A stretch of 64,000 bases of DNA from Rhizopus arrhizus (taxonomy: Eukaryota; Mucoromycota; Mucoromycetes; Mucorales; Rhizopodaceae), in the NCBI GenBank assembly GCA_024220505.1, contig JAKZZE010000004.1, positions 1,488,001 to 1,552,000 on the forward strand, given 5' to 3'. The notes beneath the pieces were generated by a model. The model was not told the DNA's origin and searched no databases. It saw nothing but the letters and a program-made list of their open reading frames with translations. The stretch's first letter is position 1. The number at the start of each line of letters is the position of its first letter. The translations under genes were made by a program, and so were the position numbers. This document shows, one piece after another, positions 32,448 to 44,372 of this stretch.

Positions 32448-33289
32448 TAGAGAAAGACTGGATTTATAAACTCAAAATGCACTTTGTAAACAAATAGCGA
32501 AATTGACATCAAAGGATTAGTTTTTAATATGTCAGTAAGCCAAACAAACAAGTATTCTTATGAATATCTCAAAGATAGTTTGACAAGAGTATATTACTAT
32601 ATATAAAGTATTTACAGATTAAATAAAAACCTTATGTGTAATCTGAAGGAGAAGAAAATGAAGTATCTTCGTTACTTCATAAGATGGCTTTTTTTTTTTT
32701 TGTTTAAACAATGATATTCAAAATGTTATCTATCAATAAAAGCAAATAATATATATATTATAGTGTACCGAAAGCACTTATGAGATTATATTTACTTGGA
32801 GCTCAAACAAGTGTTGTTTATTGTTCCTTCTAAAAAAACTTGTAATTTGTATAATTGATTAATATCTATCAACTAATAGGGGAGATGTCTTATATCGTAA
32901 AGCCATAGTACGAAAATTCAAAACTTATAATAGAGCAAAGCAATAGATTCTTATTAATAAATTGTATCTTTGATTAAATAATCAATATAAAGAGTGGTTT
33001 TATGTAGTAGTATGCAACGCGTAATAGGTATTTATGAAGAAAAGCCAAATGATGACTACTTTTTTAAGATGGCGCCTATATAAAATAGAGCCACTATTTT
33101 TAATTTCTTTTTTTTTTTTTTAAAATAATCTTTAACTAATCTACACTTTTCTATTTATTTATTTCTTTATTATTCTTTTGAAAATATCTCAACACTTTCT
33201 TTCGACTTCTATTCAACATGGAATAACTTTATAAAAAGAGCCTTGCTTATAAAGAAAGGAAGAACAAAAAGGAAAGAAAAAAGTTTTAA
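30270..33289. other. 3-kb intergenic region, no convincing gene
   Basis: It is AT-rich with short homopolymers, including about 31 A at 32409-32439. A somewhat more GC-balanced patch near 31000-31320 may be an old decayed element, but no frame or motif could be followed. The 30214-30540 open frame overlaps the PAM17 promoter side and looks random. Confidence 0.5.
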
Positions 33290-34051
33290 ATGTCGACTTT
33301 TATATTTGCCCCAAGTTGGGTTGATTATCCCAATAGAACCAAAAGTAAACATATGATAAAGTGACAAGTATTATTCTACAGTTGCTAATAACAACCATTT
33401 AGTACCAAAAATATTGATGAATTTCCAACACTTGCTAGTTCTAAAGATAATAATAACAAAAAGAAGTTAAATGATAATGTTAACAATAATGTTTGGTCCA
33501 ATTCACATATAATACAAAAAATACAAAGGCCAGAAGATGAGGAATACGTTGGAGATGATGTATCATCAGAAGAAAAGAAGATAGAATTAGAAAGATTAAA
33601 AGCATTAGTTCCTAAAAGAAAGCCAATAATACCTAGTCGTTCAAGAAGTATGATGACACCTAAACCAATGAAGGCACGTCTTAATACACCCTTGGCACGT
33701 ACAATAACAGCAACAAGCAATAACACAAGTAACAGTAATAATAATATTAAGACATTTAAAGTACCAACACCTAAATTATTTCATCAACATATTTCAGAAG
33801 AAGAAAAGCAAAGATTCATTATGTTTATCAAATCTTGGACATCATCTGGTGCAACTAAGCAAGAGAACGATACAAAACGTATTCATGATCATAATGTGAT
33901 TGGATATAATAATCATAACCAACAACAATCATTTACATGTTATTCTTATTTTGATACATTTGGTTCACTTAATGATAAGATAAATAATAATAATGTGTCT
34001 TACTTCTATTATAATCATTTCCCTACATCTTCCACTTCTTCTTTTTCTTAG
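33290..34051 (+). CDS. Hypothetical protein, low-complexity, 5' structure unclear
   Basis: I do not recognise it. The open frame from about 33391 to the stop at 34051 codes for at least 215 residues. It has NIDEFPTLASSKD, an Asn-rich stretch, an acidic then basic segment (PEDEEYVGDD, SEEKKIELERLKAL, VPKRKPIIPSRSRS), ISEEEKQRFIMFIKSW near the middle and an Asn/Ser-rich tail. A plausible exon 1 begins at ATG 33290 (MSTFIFAPSWVDYPNRTK) with a gtaaac donor. A tgctaataac branch site and catttag acceptor follow, but that splice lands out of frame with the long ORF. A missed splice form, a pseudogene or a base error is possible. It is convergent with the neighbour at 34174 (122 bp apart). Confidence 0.5.
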
Positions 34052-34173
34052 CATTTACTATTATTCAATAAAGTTTTTTCTTTTTCTTTTTATATGCATA
34101 GTTCATTGCAAAATATTCTCATTCTTTACCCCCTTCTCCCTTAGTTTTTATTGTTACTGCTATATGATTAATA

Positions 34174-35249
34174 TTAAACTATTGTTTTGTCAACTTCAGT
34201 GCTTTGAGCTTTTGATTCTTGATAAGGAGGAGCAGCTGAGGAACTACTGTGATTATCTCCATAGCTATAACTATGCCCATGACCATATCCAGCTTCGAAA
34301 GATTTAGTTTGTTGATAAGAAGGAGCAGCTGAAGAACTGGCGCTGTATCCATCACTATATCCAGGACCAGCAGCTTTGATAGGCGCTTGTGGGTAAGGTG
34401 AAAAAACAGGTTGCGGATAAGGCGAAGTAACAGGTTGTGAATAAGGCGGAGTAGCAGGTTGTGCATAAGGCGAAGTAGCAGGTTGTGAATAAGGCGAAGT
34501 AGCAGGTTGTGAATAAGGCGAAGCTGCTACAACGTTTGCTGGTTGTGGTTGTGCATAAGGAGGAGCAGTAGTTGAATTATTCTTGTGCTGATTACCATAG
34601 CCTTCTACGTTAAAGGCTTCTTTTTTGATATTTGATGGTGCTCGAACGTTACATAGGTGAAAAAGAACATAAGCAATACCGACCACAATAATCTAATTAT
34701 AAATAAATATATAGTGTTTTTTTTTTTTTTTTTTTTTTTTTAAGCTTACAATAACACCACAGGTAATAGACAATGCACCATCATCAAGCGTAATAAAGCC
34801 AATGCTATGCTTTGGTTAGCTTAACCTGATAAATGACAAAAGTATAATAGCTCACAAAATATAAACTATGTACAATTAATATAAATTATTCACTTTTATA
34901 TAATCTTTATACTTACATAAGGCACGACCCATAAATGAAAACATAAATGATGCATATTGAATTATAGCAGGAGGTAAAACAAATTCAAATGCACCAGTAA
35001 TTAAGCCAAAAAAACTATAAACAATGAATAGATGAATCAATAATGGTTTTTTTAATGCTTACATTATAAAAATACCCACAATAAACTTAGAAAACCCTAG
35101 ACAAATAAACATAAGGATAAAATGTTTAAAATATCAACGCGATTGTTTCTTTTACCTCCATTGATACATTTCGCTATACCACCAGCAAACATTAAACTAG
35201 CAGCGATTATATTAGCTACTCTAAATAGGTTGGGAAAGCCTACACACAT
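34174..35249 (-). CDS. COPI-associated (Tvp15-like) membrane protein with repeat tail, paralog 1
   Basis: Six exons: 35249-35156, 35096-35063, 35014-34917, 34865-34856, 34804-34750 and 34692-34174 (810 nt, 269 aa). The first 140 residues are a four-helix membrane domain of the COPI_assoc family (FRVANIIAASLMFAGGI, GAFEFVLPP, SFMFSFMGRALFYIF). Yeast Tvp15 of this family is a Golgi membrane protein. A long cytosolic tail follows, with six imperfect SPYSQPAT-type octapeptides and Ser/Gly/Tyr-rich blocks (AGYGHGHSYSYGD). Exon sizes 94, 34, 98, 10 and 55 equal those of the gene at 36467, so this is a tandem duplicate whose tail expanded. A 10-nt microexon encodes FYIF. A role in Golgi/vesicle traffic is likely. 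Confidence 0.85.
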
Positions 35250-36466
35250 TTTTTGCTTAGAAATAAATTGAGACGAAACAACAAGTTAAAGAATACAAAA
35301 TAAGCTTGCGTTTAAAATAAATCCAAGCTTTTCTTACGTTCAATTCAGTTCCGATTTATGGACCATGTACTGTTACACTAAAATAGTTACAGACATACCT
35401 CTACCATGTAGAAAGTATAAAGCACTTTTGGAATATAATTGATGTACTCGTTGAAAAAAAAAGGGAGGAATCATTGAATTCTATGAGTAATGCTCTATTG
35501 AGTGAAATGGTGATAATGTTTTTTTTTTTTTTTTTTTTTATTGTACTTGTTACTATGAAGCAATTAGCTAAGCATGGTGAGCATCAAGAAGCTAAACATC
35601 AAAATATACAAGTTACATGATCCTTGATTTAGGCAAGCCCACTACTATATACTGATCCTACTTGAATTTCTTTAAATAACTTACAATAAATGTTAAATAA
35701 TAGCAAAGATAAAAAAAAAAATGAGCAAGACCCCATAATTAGCTATGATGATAACAAACTTGATGCAATAGATAATTAAACTGAATATCTCACGTTGCCA
35801 AAGAAAGTTACCAATGAAAGTTGTCAAAAAATAACACTTTGTCATCCAACCGATTGATCCTTTAAATTTACAGCCCTATTAAACTTTAATAGACCACAGA
35901 GATCAAATAAGCAATAAAAATAAATTATCAAAGCATGCTGTTGGGTATGAGAGTGTTTAGCAACTTATTTTTATTCATGTTCATATGGAGCAGATTATTT
36001 ATATCAAAAGATACAGAAAGAGAACAAGGTTATATGATTTTATAAGTTGATAAGGAAATATTTATTATTATAAAGTAGTATTCTGTTATAAAACAACAGT
36101 AAATAATTTGATCCTTAAATAGATACTCTTTATATAAATAAGTGCACATTTTATATTTATTAAGTCCTCTTCTCTTCAATGACTTAAAGTTTGAAATGGA
36201 ATCAAAATAACATGCAATATTGGACAAGAATATATAAAAGTTAAATATAGCTTATAGTTTATAATGTAAAATAGCTAAAGAAATAAAAGTCTTGATTACA
36301 AAAAACTTACAAGTCACAAAAAAAAAGAGGTTTAAATGAATGTTTGCAGTCAAAAATATAATTTATATATGCACTAAAAATTATGTCAAGCATAGATAAG
36401 AAATAAATGATATTATTAAAAGAAGTTTATTATAATTTCTGTAAAGAGGCTTATGTTGTAAAGTGA
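35250..36466. other. Intergenic region between the two paralogs
   Basis: It is AT-rich, with a T tract near 35519-35539. The longest frame (36030-36227) is low-complexity and near the 3' side of the second paralog. No feature is supported. Confidence 0.5.
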
Positions 36467-37220
36467 TTAAACGACTGCTGCATTAACTGTAGCAGGTTGA
36501 GCTTGTGGTTGTGAATAAGGAGTGGTTGTAGGATCAGTGTGAGTACCACCATATCCAACTGCATCATCAAAAGCTTCTTTTCTCATATTTGATGGTGCTT
36601 CAATCTTTAGGAATTGAAGGACGACATATGCAATACCAATTACGGCAATCTATTTATTACATAAAAATATGAATATATCATTTCATATTTCATCTTTTAC
36701 TACTCACAATCACACCTGAGGCAATAGCTAATCCACCATAATTTAATGTGATACAGCCAAGGCTAAAATAAAGAAAACTTCAGAATCACATTCGTATACA
36801 AAAAAATAAAAATGATGGCTCACAAGATGTAAACTACGTAATACAAATGAATCATTAACAAATATTAAATATTCTTTTTTTTACTTGTCTTACATATACC
36901 ACGACCCATAAAAGAAAACATAAAGGAAGCAAATTGTGTAATAACACCAGGTAATCTAAACTCAAATACAGCTGTCATAATACCAAATAAACTATATTTA
37001 TGCAAATGAGAACAATTCAATAACACTTTTACTTTTTTCTTACATAACAAAGATGCCTTGAATAAAATTTGGAAAACCTAAATAAAAACATGAGTTATTT
37101 GTCAACTATTTCATTCACTCTTTAACCTCCAGCAATGCAAGTCATTACACCACCAATGATCATAAAGGCAGCAGCAACTATATTAGCCGCTCTAAACATA
37201 ACAGGATAACTAATATTCAT
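36467..37220 (-). CDS. COPI-associated (Tvp15-like) membrane protein, paralog 2
   Basis: Six exons: 37220-37127, 37077-37044, 36991-36894, 36833-36824, 36762-36708 and 36649-36467 (474 nt, 157 aa). It has the same membrane domain as its neighbour (FRAANIVAAAFMIIGGVM, VFEFRLPGVITQFASFMF, SFMGRGIFYIFLGC) and then a short cytosolic tail (APSNMRKEAFDD, PTTTPYSQPQAQPATVNA). FRLPG and FSFMGRG are the best-conserved motifs of the COPI_assoc/Tvp15 family. The 10-nt fourth exon explains why an automatic caller might miss it. It lies in tandem, same strand, with paralog 1 about 1.2 kb downstream. The short tail is probably the ancestral form. Confidence 0.87.
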
Positions 37221-39137
37221 TTTATAAAGAAATCAAAATATATAAAAAAAAACAAAAAAAAAACAAAAAAAAAGAAACAGAAAATAACCTTGTTTGTTTT
37301 ATATAAAAAATAAATTTCCAAATAAGGTGTATGAATGCAATCATAAAATGAAACAATAATTTTTATAAAGTTTTTATTGTTATTCAATACAATGTTTTCT
37401 TTTCTTTTTATTCAGAATATAAGTTGAATACATTATATACCTCGGTCATAAAGACGGAAGTATATTGATATTAGAGATGCCAGAATATGCAATTAAAGTA
37501 TTCATCATCAAAAAAAAAGAAAACATTGTCATTTTTTCATGTATAAAAAAATAAAAAAAAAACCTTTCTTATGGAAGTAAATGCAAAGTAAAGATTATGA
37601 TTAACCTATCAATTTATTTATTAGTTTCATTCAGTAAAATTTATTTCATTCCATCAGACATCCAAGGAAGTGTTATTACCAACATAGAGAGGGTATTTCC
37701 AAAAAGCCAAAGGCTAATCGTACTAAACCACAACAAGTCTCTTCTGGAGGAAACTGCGAACACGGGATTTCATCATCACTTGGAATTGTGTTTTTTTATG
37801 TAATTACCTTTTATTGACATTAATAAAGCATGTACGTAACCATAAGAAAAGTTTCTTTTTTTTTTTCTAAAGAAAAATATAAAACTATAAAAAAATATTA
37901 ATAAAAAAGTTTTGATGACAAGATAAACGTTGTAAATGTGGTCAGGAAGTTATACTGGCAAGTATCAACAGCGCTCAGCGAAGCACTGCGGTTTATTTCA
38001 CCATGGTCGATAAGATAAGATGAAGACAAGTAAAGTTTTTCATCGTCCCACACACAACATTTTTTATATAAAGCTACACTTACCAAGTTCCTTTTCTTAA
38101 CCTCCAAGATTGGAAGTGTAAAGAAGAAAAAAAAATTTTTAGGGCAGTGAAAAATAAGGCTTATTTATAGTTTCACTGAGGAGTACACAGTCACGACTTC
38201 TTGATTAAGCCAATGAGGTCTTGATGATTGGACTGTTGAAATAAAAAAAAAATTAATACTTTTTTAAAGCAACGCTTGTCAATGAAAACTACACCAAAAA
38301 ACCTGTTTCTGTTCTTTTGCCAACCCTCTTTCTCCCCTCCCCCTCTCTCTTTCTCTTTTCGTAAAGACCTGATGATATCAAAGAAAGTGATAAATTGATT
38401 GTGTGTCTTTAGGTTATATTCAAACTTTTTTGTCTGAAAAACAAAAAATTGGGATCCAACTTCTTTCTGGAACCATCTAAATGGAAATCGTGTTACTGTT
38501 GAATACTTAAAGGCATAAATGGAACCATGCTATTTGTAATGATTTGCCTGAATCTATCAATAATGATACAGGCAAATCATTTCTTTTATTCATAACAATT
38601 ATCTCCCCTTTTTTTTTCACTTTTTAACAATAGACGCGTAAAAGTTCATTTTTCTTTGCTTTTGAAATTTATGCATAAGAGAACAAATTTATTATTATTA
38701 ATTTATCAATAATCAAAGCATTTATTTTATTTAAATAGGAATAAAAACAATCGTATTAAATTAGTATCTGTCTGACTAGTAAAAGTCTAAGTGTTTTAAA
38801 GTTGATGGCCTTTTCTTATTTTTATTGCAGTCATCTTGCTCAAATTAGCTAAGCATAACCATTGTTGTACATGATTAGTACTAAATCGTATGAATTGAGC
38901 ATGTATGCAAGATTAACATATCCAAAATAGTAAAAAAAAAAAAAATACAAATTGAATTCATTTGCTCTTAACTTCACAAGACTATATTAGCAAATTGATA
39001 TCGAGTGTGTATACTTTATAACAAAATACACAAAATGTTGCTTACGTATTTATCTCTGATTTACCCTTGTCGGGCTTTTTGTACAAAAGATAAATCTTCC
39101 ATTTCTTTTATTTCTTTTTTCTTTTCTGTGTACAGAG
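37221..39137. other. 1.9-kb intergenic region
   Basis: It is AT-rich with A/T homopolymers. Two short frames (37597-37803 plus, 37898-38107 minus) show no family resemblance. There is an inverted repeat at 38538-38581. The final about 150 bp before 39138 are pyrimidine-rich (ttcttttatttctttttt), as expected for a fungal promoter/leader. Confidence 0.5.
38538..38581. repeat. Perfect 13-bp inverted repeat (hairpin)
   Basis: aatgatttgcctg is followed after 18 bases by its exact reverse complement. No T run follows directly. Function unknown. Confidence 0.7.
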
Positions 39138-41455
39138 ATGGCAGATAAGAGTACCTCACAACCGGTTCCAGAAGGAACTGGTGAACAACCAAAACAAAAG
39201 TCTTTTTTTCAACAGATCTCTGGTTCTATTATTCAAGTCGTCTTCTTTTGGCTGATTATGAAAATGCTTACTGGAGGTATAAAAAAAAAAGGACAACTCC
39301 TTTACTTCATGAACACTAAAACATAACTCTTTAGGATTTAACAAGACCGAGACACCTACTTCAACTACATCTCCACAAGAAACCTATTCTCACTCAGAAT
39401 CCACTCCTAATAATATTGTTCATCAACTTCGAGACTATGCATCTGTTCCAGAAAACATTTATTATTTTCCTAATCCAATCATTCCTGCTTCTGACTTGCC
39501 TGATGCTATTGCCCCTCTTTGGCAAACAGGTATTCCTTTAGATGTATCAATTTATGTTAGTCAAGATGAGTATTTCAACGACTACAATAAGCAACCTGAT
39601 GTGAAAAGTTTCGGTATTCAATATGGCGAATGGTTTGAAGGAAAAAAATACGACATCAATATCCCTGCAACAGAGGTATATAACACACAATCAAATGTAA
39701 TGGACAGTAACTAAAACTTTATAGTCCATTCAAAATAATGGCACTGTTTATGCTCATATCTTTGTCACACAAGATCGTATGCCCATTGATCCTCATCATC
39801 CAGCTCACGTTCCTGATGCAGTTGTTTATCAACGACATGGTATAAATACGCGTGAATTTGCTTATAAAACTATATACTAAACAACTATCTATTTAGTATT
39901 GACCAAGTTTTATCCTCAAAAAGCAACTATAAAGCAGAAAAACTTATTGAAAAAGGATGATCAAGAAGAGGAAGCACCACAAAAAGAGCAAAAATCACAA
40001 CAGGAAGAGGTAATGATGAAACATCGAAAGAGCCCTTTTTTTTTTATAAACAAAGTGAATATAGGGGGTGTCAAGTGCTTTTGGTATCTTGGGTAACTTT
40101 ACACGACGAGCTCCTTTAGTTGCTTACTGGCAACAAAATTTTACATTGAGTTTAATCAGTGACACAAAGAGCGTCCTTCCTAAAAACGGTTTACAACCTG
40201 CCATTTTACAATGTAAGTTTTTTTTGGATGTTTGCGTATAAAAAGAATGAAACATAATGCAAAAGATAGACATTCCCATGAGCCATGCACTTTCTCGTGA
40301 TTCTCAAGGCAAAATAAGTTATTACCGTCCAATTGTGTTCCCCAATGATTTTTGGCAGCTTCGACAAAATGCTTATGCGATCAATGAAACTGTGAGTTCC
40401 TTACCGCTCACGATTCATATTGAACCCATCTCGATGTGGAAGTTCAATATCTTTGCCACCTTGGACGAAAACATGAAGCAGCAAGCCAATAATCCCTTGG
40501 GCGGCATGACGTCCAGCGACATGGATGAAGCCAAACGCATGTTCCTTGAGACTAATCCAGTCTTGCTTGGCACAACTATCCTTGTCAGTTGTCTGCACTC
40601 TGTCTTTGAAATGTTGGCATTCAAGAACGACATTGCCTTCTGGAAGAAGAAATCCAACAGCACGGGTATCTCTGTACGTACACTGCTGGTCAATATCTTT
40701 TTCCAGATTGTCATCTTTTTATATTTGTTTGATAACAGCCAAGAGACCTCCTGGATGATCTTGATCAGTCAAGGGTTTGGGTTGCTCCTTGAGATCTGGA
40801 AGGTTTTTAAGGCTCTAAAGTATGAACTGGTCTGGACACCTGGGTCGTGGATTCCCAAATTAGGTCATCAACAAGAGAACGCCTCAGAGGAGGAAGATGA
40901 GACGGCTAAATACGATGCAATAGCTTTCAAATATCTTACTTGGGTTGCCTATCCTCTCTTGGCTGGATATGCAGTTTATTCACTCCTATATGATGAGCAC
41001 AAGAGTTGGTATTCATATGTGCTCAAGACACTTGTAGAGTTCGTGTATATGTTTGGGTTCATAACTATGTTGCCTCAACTTTATATCAATTATAAGCTCA
41101 AGAGCGTAAGTGTAGCTTTAGGCTAGAAAATAAGATACACAAAGACTAATTAAATATTTAGGTTGCGCATATGCCTTGGAAGACATTAATGTATAAATCA
41201 CTCAACACCTTCATTGGTAAAGTTCCTTTTTTTTTTTAGTTCAGGAAAAAGATGAATAACCTTTTATATTTAGATGATTTGTTTGCATTTGTGATCAAAA
41301 TGCCTACGTTACATCGTCTTGCTTGTCTTCGAGATGATGTTGTATTTTTTGTCTACTTATATCAAAGACATGCCTATAAAGTAGATCCTACACGTGCCAA
41401 TGAATACGGTCAAGTGGGTGAAGAGGATGAAAAGGAAACCAAAAAGAATAAATAA
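39138..41455 (+). CDS. CLPTM1 family transmembrane protein
   Basis: Eight exons: 39138-39276, 39335-39675, 39725-39839, 39897-40009, 40065-40212, 40270-41105, 41162-41216 and 41274-41455 (1929 nt, 642 aa). An N-terminal membrane anchor (VVFFWLIMKMLTG) precedes a large lumenal domain with PLWQTGIPLDVSIYVS, VAYWQQNFTLSLISD and SYYRPIVFPNDFW. The conserved membrane half follows: NPVLLGTTILVSCLHSVFEM, LAFKNDIAFWK, GFGLLLEIWKVFKAL, PLLAGYAVYSLLYDEHKSW, MFGFITMLPQLYINYKLKS and DDLFAFVIKMPTLHRLACLRDD. An acidic/lysine tail (EEDEKETKKNK) ends it. CLPTM1 relatives are ER/Golgi multispan proteins linked to receptor assembly and lipid scrambling in animals. The fungal role is unknown. It converges on SmG with 22 bp between stops. 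Confidence 0.93.
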
Positions 41456-41477
41456 AAAAAGTTTTTTCTAATTTATT

Positions 41478-41813
41478 TTAAATGCGTTCAAGTGCTTCCA
41501 TAATAGCAATACTGTTACCGCGAATAACCTAAATGTAGGAATTAAAAAACCGAATGTATTCGTAACCTACTTTCTACTTACAACCATGCCAATGTTGTGT
41601 TTCTCAGTTGAACTCACTTCTTCAATTGTTTCATCCAAAACAATGTTCATAAAAGGATCATATCCGCGAAGAACACCAGTGACTTTACGATTGCCATTAA
41701 GCTGAAGTGAAAGACGTTTGTCCATGTATCTAAATATTTCTGTTAATTACGCTGATCTAAAGTAGCCATCGATGTTGTTACTTTTTTAATTCTGGTGTGC
41801 TTGTCTTTCCCAT
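41478..41813 (-). CDS. SNRPG: Small nuclear ribonucleoprotein SmG
   Basis: Three exons: 41813-41782, 41729-41582 and 41528-41478 (231 nt, 76 aa), the usual size for SmG. The sequence starts MGKTSTPELKKYMDKRL. It has the Sm1 motif (NGNRKVTGVLRGYDPFMNIV) and Sm2 (VIRGNSIAIMEAL). SmG is part of the heptameric Sm ring on U1, U2, U4 and U5 snRNAs and is needed for pre-mRNA splicing in the nucleus. The gene lies tail to tail with CLPTM1 and head to head with the microprotein gene at 41926, about 110 bp away, so a shared bidirectional promoter is likely. Confidence 0.95.
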
Positions 41814-41925
41814 TATGTATTGTATTAAAAAGTAAGAAAAAAAAAAAAAAAAAAAAAAAAAAGAAAAAAGATTTTACACGTCATCAAATTTTTTCTTTCT
41901 GTTACTTGACATATTCACAAGCAAA

Positions 41926-42168
41926 ATGGCTAAAATAAACAAGTTTTATACATTTGTAATCATGTGTACTGGTATGGCGACTGGAAGTACTGTAGTTAAC
42001 AGGGTAATAGTATCTGCTTAATGTTTTCAAGCTATTTGACTAATAATATAAAATAGATGATGAAGCCTGACATGGTAAAGTAATCATTATTTCTAATGCA
42101 AACACAAAACTAAACACAGATCACAGAGTATTCCTAAAGTTCGACTTGAAAAGAAAACAACAGAATAA
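41926..42168 (+). CDS. BRAWNIN/UQCC6-like mitochondrial microprotein (DUF4516)
   Basis: Three tiny exons: 41926-42003, 42057-42074 and 42127-42168 (138 nt, 45 aa). An N-terminal hydrophobic segment (FYTFVIMCTGMATGSTVV) is followed by NRMMKPDMSIPKVRLEKK. The arrangement transmembrane helix, G.EVVHR-like, RPDLTIPE-like matches animal BRAWNIN (C12orf73/UQCC6), a small inner-membrane protein needed for complex III assembly. The second exon is only 18 nt. Introns are 52 bp each with GT-AG. The stop lies 29 bp before the kinase stop at 42198, in convergent orientation. It is too short and too split for simple ORF calling. Homology rests on motif order in a very short protein, so it is good but not certain. 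Confidence 0.78.
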
Positions 42169-42197
42169 TAGTTTCTTTAATAATTTAATAAATTGCT

Positions 42198-44372
42198 TCA
42201 AGATTGATGTTTGACAGATGCAGAACGACTTAGCCAGGAACCAATTTTACCAGTCAATCGATTTACAGAGCCTTGACGAGGACGGCGACGCGTATTACCG
42301 GAAGGAGCTGCCAAAGAAGCAGACCGAGTGACTTGAGGAGTAGGCGGCTTGACTTGAGCCATAGCTGTATTCAGATCGACCGTGTGTGCTGTTTGGCGCG
42401 AGGTGACGGTAGCAACAGACATGCCAGGTGGAGGAATGCGTATATAATTGATATTATCTTTGGGTGGTACAGGAGGTGGTATATCTTCTTGATTATCAAT
42501 TGTTTCAATGCTATTATCACTATTGTCGGGTACAGCAAGGTGGTTTAATTTTTTGTCGAGTGATTTAGATGATTCTTTACGTAAGATGGCTTTTGATAAT
42601 TTTCTAAAAAGAGATTTACTTCCTTGTAATTGTTGAGCCCCTGAACCAGCAGTTGCCATGTTGTTATTGTCTTGTTCATTATTATTGCTGTTATCATTAG
42701 TGGTAGTAGTAGTATTATTGTCAATGTAAAGTGTAGTGATATCTTCTTTTGTTTCTTCCGCTTCTTCTATAATAGGCTTGCTTTCTATAAGTGGAGGTAC
42801 AGGAGGGGGTGCTTGTTGACTTTCGATGGGTAATTGATGTTGAGATAAAGATGAACGTAGCCAGCGCTGTATACGAGTGAGGTAATTGGTAGATATGATG
42901 GCTGTAGAAGTAGCTGCAGCCACAGGTGTTTGGTTAATAGGCACCTCGGTTAGCAATCGAGGCCCAGATGATTCGTCTACCAAAGAGGCTTGACTGCTAC
43001 GAGCCGACGATGTTCCACCGCCCATGGACTCTATCGAGCCCTTTGAAGACAGACTTCGTTTGATTGATAAAGCACGATGAGCCGCCACCTGCTGTTCACC
43101 AGCAAGTTGCTTTTCAGCAGCCAAGTAATAAAGTGATAAATAAGGATGATAAGCAGCAGGCACAGACTGTGGTCCATCATAGACAACGCCATCACCAAGT
43201 TCATGAGAAACCTTCTTGATTTGAGCAATCGACTCAATAGCGTAATGATAGACTGGAGATTGAACAATCACATTTAATTTTTGTTTTATTTCCTCTACTG
43301 TCCCCAAATCAAATCCCTGAGACATTCTTTCAATTACTTTAAGGTCTATTGGAAGACTGATAGGCTTTCGAGAAGGCAAATGATTCTTGATGAGGGCTGC
43401 ATCTTTGTTGATCCAGGGGTGATGTATGATATCAGTCATGATGATACGTTTAGCTGGATCAGTAATGAATATCTTAGAGAGTAGATCTTTACAGTCTTCA
43501 GTGAGGTGAATAGGGTAGTCGACATGTCCTTTCTTTATCTTTTCATGTAAGCCAGGCATTGATTTATCATCAAAGGGGACAGAACCTGTAGCCATCACGT
43601 AGATCACTACACCTAAACTCCAAATATCAACCTCAGGACCTTGATAAGGGTTTGCCCTTAATAATTCAGGAGCAGCAAAATAAAGTGAACCACAGTATGT
43701 AGTCAAGAGTCTCTCTGGACAAAATAGGTTGGATAATCCAAAGTCGATGATCTTGATCTGTCTTCCAGACTTGTCAATCATAATGTTCTCAATCTTCAAG
43801 TCCCGATGCACAATTGAGTTACGGTGTAGATAATCAAGGGCACTGATAATTTGCCGTGAGAACATCCGTGTACGTCTATCAGATAATCGTTGCCTCTTAA
43901 CAATATAGTGAAGTAATTGACCACCACTGACATAATCCATAAGAATGTAAAAATAAGGTCCTTGTATAACAAAATCCTTCAGCCCAACAATATTTGGATG
44001 CTTTAACAACATCATCATGTGTGCCTCTCTAATTGTACGCATCTCTCTATTTTCTTCTCTTGCCTTTTCCTTGGCAATTTGTTGCATTGTTTTACCATTG
44101 ATATATGAAGGCGAACTAAACATTTGCAAATTGGCTCGAGGTACTATTTTGACTGCAATCTACAGTAGGAAGTTAGATAGACTATGATTAATTTATGTAA
44201 ATTTTACCTTTTCACCAGTAATATTATGAACTCCCAATTTGACCTTTCCCATACTACCTTTACCAAGACTTTGTTGAAGTGTATAGTTACCTATCGTCTT
44301 TGCAGGTACACTACGCTGAGGTCCTTGTTCACTGTTTACAGCTGTTGCTGTTGGTTCAATCTCAGCAACCAT
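42198..44372 (-). CDS. CAMK-type protein kinase, KIN1/PAR-1/MARK-like
   Basis: Two exons, 44372-44208 and 44159-42198 (2127 nt, 708 aa), with a 48-bp intron. The kinase domain is at the N-terminus. It has the glycine loop LGKGSMGKVKLG, the catalytic Lys in IAVKIV, HRDLKIENI, DFGLSNLF, the activation segment ending AAPELL, and VDIWSLGVVIYVMATG. The segment after the kinase domain includes IERMSQGFDLGTVEEIKQKL, like the UBA-like region of AMPK-related kinases. The C-terminal half is low-complexity (Ser, Thr, Asn, Gln) with several PPPVPP motifs that could bind SH3 domains. It ends in a basic amphipathic stretch (GSWLSRSASVKHQS). Yeast Kin1/Kin2 act in polarity and secretion. This protein is shorter and no KA1 domain is seen, so exact subfamily is open. 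Confidence 0.88.

Noticed and set aside
37597..38107. Two short frames, one on each strand
   Set aside because: There is no motif, conserved context or intron-exon support; treated as chance.
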